A stretch of 34,075 bases of DNA from CAYVMD01 sp964452465 (GTDB taxonomy: Bacteria; Armatimonadota; JACIXR01), in NCBI GenBank assembly GCA_964452465.1, contig CAYVMD010000022.1:1-34075 (forward strand). The letters are read 5' to 3'. The notes under the pieces were generated by a model that saw nothing but the letters and a program-made list of their open reading frames with translations, made no database searches and was not told where the DNA came from. How positions within the stretch are numbered: position 1 is the first letter of the stretch; each line of letters opens with the position of its first letter. Positions 30,748 through 34,075 of the stretch are shown here, one piece after another. Both the position numbers and the translations under genes were made by a program.

Positions 30748-31727
30748 GAAGGGTTGGCATTGCTTCCCTCGGTGCTTATCTTCCCTCCAAGGTGCTAACT
30801 AACCAAGACCTGGAGAAGATGGTGGATACCAGCGATGAGTGGATAACCACTCGAACGGGGATAAAGGAACGAAGAATAGCGGAGGAAAACCAAGCTTCCT
30901 CCGATCTCGCTTATGAAGCAGCGAGGAAAGCATTGGAGAATGCTAGCATCAATCCGGAGGAATTGGACCTGATAATCGTGTGTGGGGTAACCTTCGATTA
31001 TCCCTTCCCTGCTACTGCCTGCATCCTTCAGGACAGGTTGAGAGCAAGCAGGGCAGGGGCGCTGGATATCGAGGCGGGATGCACGGGCTTCATCTATTCC
31101 TTGGCGGTGGCGTATGGCTTTGTGGCCACGGGTAAATACGACAAAGTGCTCGTTGTAGGTAGCGATGTCCTCTCCAAGGTGACCGACTGGCAAGATAGGT
31201 CTACCTGTGTTCTCTTCGGCGACGCAGCAGGGGCAGCTATCGTGACCCCCTATCAAGGGCAAGGAGAACTGCTCGAGTTCTACCTTCGCTCCGATGGTTC
31301 CAGGACGGAGGACCTTCTCATTCCTGCAGGAGGGTCTCGGATGCCTGCTTCCCGGGAGACGGTGGAAAAGCGCCTCCACTACATGAAGATGAACGGTCCC
31401 GAGGTATTCCGCCTCGCGGTGAGGGTTTTGGAGGACGCGGTGAATTCCGTTTTGGAGAAGGTGGAAGGAATTTCCAAGGAGGATATAGCATTGGTCATTC
31501 CTCACCAGGCTAACATAAGGATAGTAGAGGCAGCAGCTCGGAGGTTGGAGATGCCGATGGAGAAGTTCTATATGAATGTTCATCGTTATGGCAATACCTC
31601 CGCCGCTTCCATACCTGTAGCCTTTTATGAAGCGCTCCAGGAGGGAAGGATAAGGCCTGGCGATTATGTGCTTTTGGTCGGTTTCGGGGCAGGGCTCACT
31701 TGGGGAGCCTACCTCATAAAATGGTAG
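30744..31727 (+). CDS. fabH: 3-oxoacyl-ACP synthase III (KAS III)
   Basis: A 327-residue thiolase-fold condensing enzyme with the full Cys-His-Asn set: C113 in IEAGCTGFIY, H254 in PHQANIRI and N284 in RYGNTSAAS. It starts fatty acid synthesis by joining acetyl-CoA (or a branched acyl-CoA) to malonyl-ACP. Primer preference cannot be read from the sequence alone. Co-expression with pta/ackA and plsX fits control of acetyl-CoA flow into lipids. The ATG at 30744 overlaps plsX. Confidence 0.97.
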   Translation: MRRVGIASLGAYLPSKVLTNQDLEKMVDTSDEWITTRTGIKERRIAEENQASSDLAYEAARKALENASINPEELDLIIVCGVTFDYPFPATACILQDRLRASRAGALDIEAGCTGFIYSLAVAYGFVATGKYDKVLVVGSDVLSKVTDWQDRSTCVLFGDAAGAAIVTPYQGQGELLEFYLRSDGSRTEDLLIPAGGSRMPASRETVEKRLHYMKMNGPEVFRLAVRVLEDAVNSVLEKVEGISKEDIALVIPHQANIRIVEAAARRLEMPMEKFYMNVHRYGNTSAASIPVAFYEALQEGRIRPGDYVLLVGFGAGLTWGAYLIKW

Positions 31728-31738
31728 GAGGCACTATC

Positions 31739-32698
31739 ATGTTTAGGACGAGGATCTGTGAACTATTGAACATAAGGTATCCCATACTGCAGGGGGGAAT
31801 GGCATGGGTTGCTACCGCCGAGTTAGCCTCTGCGGTATCCGAAGCGGGTGGTTTGGGGATAATTGGGGCGGGCAATATGCCTCCTGATGCCTTGAGGGAG
31901 GAGATTAGAAAAGCTCGTGCCCTCACGCAAAAACCCTTCGGCGTGAATATAATGCTGATGTCCGAATATGTGGAGGAACAGATAGCGGTGGTGTTAGAGG
32001 AAAAGCCCGCCGTGGTCACCACGGGAGCGGGGAATCCGGCGCCTTATTTGCCAGCGCTCAAAGAAGCGGGAATAAAGGTGATCCCCGTGGTCGCCTCCAC
32101 CGCCTTAGCAATAAGAATGGAAAGGGCGGGTGTGGATGCCCTCATCGCGGAGGGGAAAGAATCAGGAGGTCACATCGGGGAGCTCACTACCTTCGTCCTT
32201 GTTCCTCAGGTTGTGGATGCGGTTTCCATCCCAGTCATAGCTGCGGGAGGCATAGCAGATGGTAGGGGGTTCCTCGCTGCTTTGGCTTTAGGAGCAGAGG
32301 GTGTCCAGATGGGAACTCGGTTCGTTGCCTCCGAGGAGTGCACCGTGCACCCTGCTTATAAGCAGGCAATAGTGAACGCCAAAGACAGGGACACCGTGGT
32401 CACGGGACGTCCCACGGGGCATCCTGTGAGGTGCCTTAGAAACAAGCTCACCCGAATGTTCGAAGAGTTAGAGAGGAAAGGAGCCTCGGTTGAGGAGTTG
32501 GAGGAATTGGGAAAGGGGAAGCTTAGAGCAGCTGCGGTTGAGGGAGATGTTGAGTACGGTTCGGTAATGGCGGGACAGATAAGCGGGCTCATAAGGGATA
32601 TAAAGCCGGTACGAAAGATAATAGAAGATATATTAAGTGAGGCGGAGGCTCTTCTCAGAAGGTTAGCGGGGATATACCTCAGGGAAGGGGAAGAATAG
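31739..32698 (+). CDS. fabK: Enoyl-ACP reductase II (FMN-dependent)
   Basis: A 319-residue TIM-barrel flavoprotein of the nitronate monooxygenase/FabK family: YPILQGGMAWVATAELASAVSEAGGLGIIGAGNM, then FGVNIMLM, VTTGAGNPAPY, ALIAEGKESGGHIGELTTF, and IPVIAAGGIADGRG. The setting between fabH and fabD identifies it as FabK rather than a nitronate monooxygenase. It does the last reduction of each elongation round and replaces FabI. The ATG at 31739 has TAGGAGG eight bases upstream; the longer frame re-reads fabH. Confidence 0.94.
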   Translation: MFRTRICELLNIRYPILQGGMAWVATAELASAVSEAGGLGIIGAGNMPPDALREEIRKARALTQKPFGVNIMLMSEYVEEQIAVVLEEKPAVVTTGAGNPAPYLPALKEAGIKVIPVVASTALAIRMERAGVDALIAEGKESGGHIGELTTFVLVPQVVDAVSIPVIAAGGIADGRGFLAALALGAEGVQMGTRFVASEECTVHPAYKQAIVNAKDRDTVVTGRPTGHPVRCLRNKLTRMFEELERKGASVEELEELGKGKLRAAAVEGDVEYGSVMAGQISGLIRDIKPVRKIIEDILSEAEALLRRLAGIYLREGEE

Positions 32699-32699
32699 G

Positions 32700-33623
32700 T
32701 TGAATAGCGGTTTAGCATTCCTTTTCCCAGGGCAAGGTTCCCAATATGTGGGGATGGGCTACGAGATATATCAAGAATTCCCTTCTGCGAGGGAAGCTTT
32801 CCAGCAAGCCAGTGAGGTTTTGGGCTTTGATATAGCAAGGCTCTGCTTCGAGGGGCCGGAGGAAGAACTGAGGAGGACCTCAAATTCTCAGCCATGTATT
32901 TTAACGGTCAGCATAGCCATTTGGCGTTCTCTTCCTGCCCTCGTGCCTTCCTTCTTGCTGGGGCATAGCCTTGGTGAATACACTGCCTTAGTTGTGGGGG
33001 GAAGCCTTTCTTTCCCCGAGGCAGTGCGCCTCGTGAGGCTAAGGGGGGAATATATGGAACAATGTAGGGAAGGGACGATGGTAGCGATTATCGGATTAGA
33101 CCGATCTACAATAGAGGAAGCGATCGGAATTTCCCAGGGAATATGCGTCATCGCTAATCTCAATTCCCCTCAACAGGTGGTGATATCTGGAGAGACGAGG
33201 GCGGTGCAGGAGGTCGCTTCTCTCCTAAAGGAAAAGGGAGGACGCTGTGTCCCCCTTCCCGTAAGTGGTGCTTTCCATTCTCCCCTTATGGAGGAAGCAA
33301 ACAAGAAGTTCCAGGAGGAATTGGAGAGGATAACCTTTAAAGATAGCGCTGTTCCCATAATCGTTAACGCTTTCGCCAAGCCCCTTCAGAAGGGAGAGGA
33401 ATTGAAGGAAGCCCTAAAGGTTCAAATGACTAACCCGGTCCTATGGGAGGATAGCGTTAGATATGCTTTCCGATTCGTGGACACCTTCCTTGAAATAGGA
33501 CCAGGCAAGGTATTGACCAATTTGGTGAGGCGAATAGTCCCCGAGGCGAAGACTTATAATGTAGAAAACAAATCTACTTTGGAGAATGTAAAGAATATCC
33601 TATGGAGAGGTGAGACGAAATGA
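32700..33623 (+). CDS. fabD: Malonyl-CoA:ACP transacylase
   Basis: A 307-residue transacylase: FLFPGQGSQYVGMG, catalytic S90 in LLGHSLGEYTAL, H193 in SGAFHSPLM and the terminal LEIGPGKVLTNL. It loads malonyl groups onto ACP for FabH and the elongating synthases. The start is TTG at 32700, one base after the fabK stop, with AGGGGAAG upstream. It ends in an ATGA overlap with fabG. Confidence 0.97.
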   Translation: MNSGLAFLFPGQGSQYVGMGYEIYQEFPSAREAFQQASEVLGFDIARLCFEGPEEELRRTSNSQPCILTVSIAIWRSLPALVPSFLLGHSLGEYTALVVGGSLSFPEAVRLVRLRGEYMEQCREGTMVAIIGLDRSTIEEAIGISQGICVIANLNSPQQVVISGETRAVQEVASLLKEKGGRCVPLPVSGAFHSPLMEEANKKFQEELERITFKDSAVPIIVNAFAKPLQKGEELKEALKVQMTNPVLWEDSVRYAFRFVDTFLEIGPGKVLTNLVRRIVPEAKTYNVENKSTLENVKNILWRGETK

Positions 33624-34075
33624 GGTTAGCTGATAAGGTCGCCATAGTTACAGGGGCAGGAAGGGGTATAGGCAAGGCTATAGCACGAAAATTGGTGGAG
33701 GAAGGAGCAAAGGTAGTAATCTGCGATATAGATGAAGAGCTTGCCCAAGCAACCGCCCAAGAGATAAACGAATCCTTTCCCCAATCAGCAGTAGCTCTGA
33801 AAGTGGATGTAGCGAATGGAGAATCGGTGAACCAAATGGTGGAAAAAACCTTAGAGATGTTCGGGAAAATAGACATCTTAGTTAACAACGCCGGCATAAC
33901 TCGGGATGCTTTGCTGCTTAGGATGAGCGAGGAGGATTGGGATAGGGTTTTGAATGTCAATCTGAAAAGCGTGTTCCTCTGCACGAAAGCGGTGGCTAAG
34001 CACATGATGAGACAAAGATACGGAAGGATAGTGAACATCTCCTCGGTGATAGCTCTGAGAGGTAATGTTGGACAA
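33620..34075 (+). CDS. fabG: 3-oxoacyl-ACP reductase (3' truncated by the window)
   Basis: The first 152 codons of a short-chain dehydrogenase/reductase. It has the cofactor loop VAIVTGAGRGIGKAIA (residues 7-22), then DILVNNAGITRD, LNVNLKSVFLCTKAV, and NISSVIALRGNVGQ at the catalytic Ser. The catalytic Tyr-Lys pair would fall just past the edge. FabG reduces 3-oxoacyl-ACP with NADPH in each round of elongation. The start overlaps fabD by ATGA. An acpP gene would be expected next. Confidence 0.95.
   Translation, partial: MRLADKVAIVTGAGRGIGKAIARKLVEEGAKVVICDIDEELAQATAQEINESFPQSAVALKVDVANGESVNQMVEKTLEMFGKIDILVNNAGITRDALLLRMSEEDWDRVLNVNLKSVFLCTKAVAKHMMRQRYGRIVNISSVIALRGNVGQ

Noticed and set aside
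30795..31583. A 262-codon open frame antisense to fabH
   Set aside because: fabH has all its catalytic residues on the other strand; the antisense frame shows no recognisable domain.
1..34075. CRISPR array, tRNA or rRNA genes, transposase or integrase
   Set aside because: None seen: no regularly spaced repeats, no cloverleaf or rRNA-like stretches, and no recognisable recombinase among the reading frames.

Overview
The window is a gene-dense stretch from a diderm (outer-membrane, LPS-making) bacterium. The evidence is a full early lipid A set (lpxA, lpxB, lpxC, lpxD) with fabZ and a Skp/OmpH chaperone, plus a small exported protein that looks like an outer-membrane barrel. Moderate base composition, frequent TTG/GTG starts, ATGA-type gene overlaps, a FabK-type enoyl reductase, and a secreted GH99-like enzyme beside GH42-like and Gfo/Idh/MocA proteins suggest an uncultured, possibly thermophilic lineage of the Armatimonadota/Fervidibacter kind. 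That placement is a guess from gene style; I recognise no species.

Layout. Positions 1-3345 (+): end of a DUF58-like gene, a TgpA-type transglutaminase membrane protein, and holA. Positions 3342-10740 (-): rpsT with its own promoter, then, read right to left, skp, an unknown gene, lpxD, a small exported barrel-like gene, lpxC, fabZ, lpxA, lpxB and an ICMT-type methyltransferase. Positions 10755-15725 (-): hisF, hisI, an 887-residue exported TPR protein and a stand-alone PTS EIIC. Positions 15745-21548 (+): a carbohydrate cluster with its own promoter (GH99-like secreted enzyme, YaaC-like protein, GH42-like secreted protein, two Gfo/Idh/MocA oxidoreductases). Positions 21526-23204: an accessory patch with a degenerate nucleotidyltransferase, a DUF5615 PIN-like gene, two diverged copies of a promoter-bearing repeat, and a G-rich hairpin element. 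Positions 23205-34075 (+): housekeeping run recG, rsmD, coaD, a coiled-coil gene, pta, ackA, DUF177 (yceD), rpmF, plsX, fabH, fabK, fabD and the start of fabG.

How the parts work together. The two lipid blocks complement each other: plsX/fabH/fabK/fabD/fabG and fabZ make and elongate acyl-ACP, LpxA/LpxC/LpxD/LpxB use hydroxyacyl-ACP to build lipid A disaccharide, and Skp would carry outer-membrane proteins across the periplasm. pta/ackA links acetyl-CoA to acetate and ATP.

The most unusual signal is a family of short, structured, interspersed repeats (four good copies, one doubtful). Two copies are read through in the same frame in unrelated proteins (TgpA and the tail of LpxB), giving both the peptide LGRATFSS. 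A third begins at a methyltransferase stop codon in that same frame, and a fourth sits antisense in the TgpA gene. Hairpin stems show paired base changes between copies. This resembles the Rickettsia palindromic elements that insert in frame into genes. A second notable signal is that hisF, the GH99-like gene and recG have promoters so close to the start codon that their mRNAs would be almost leaderless.
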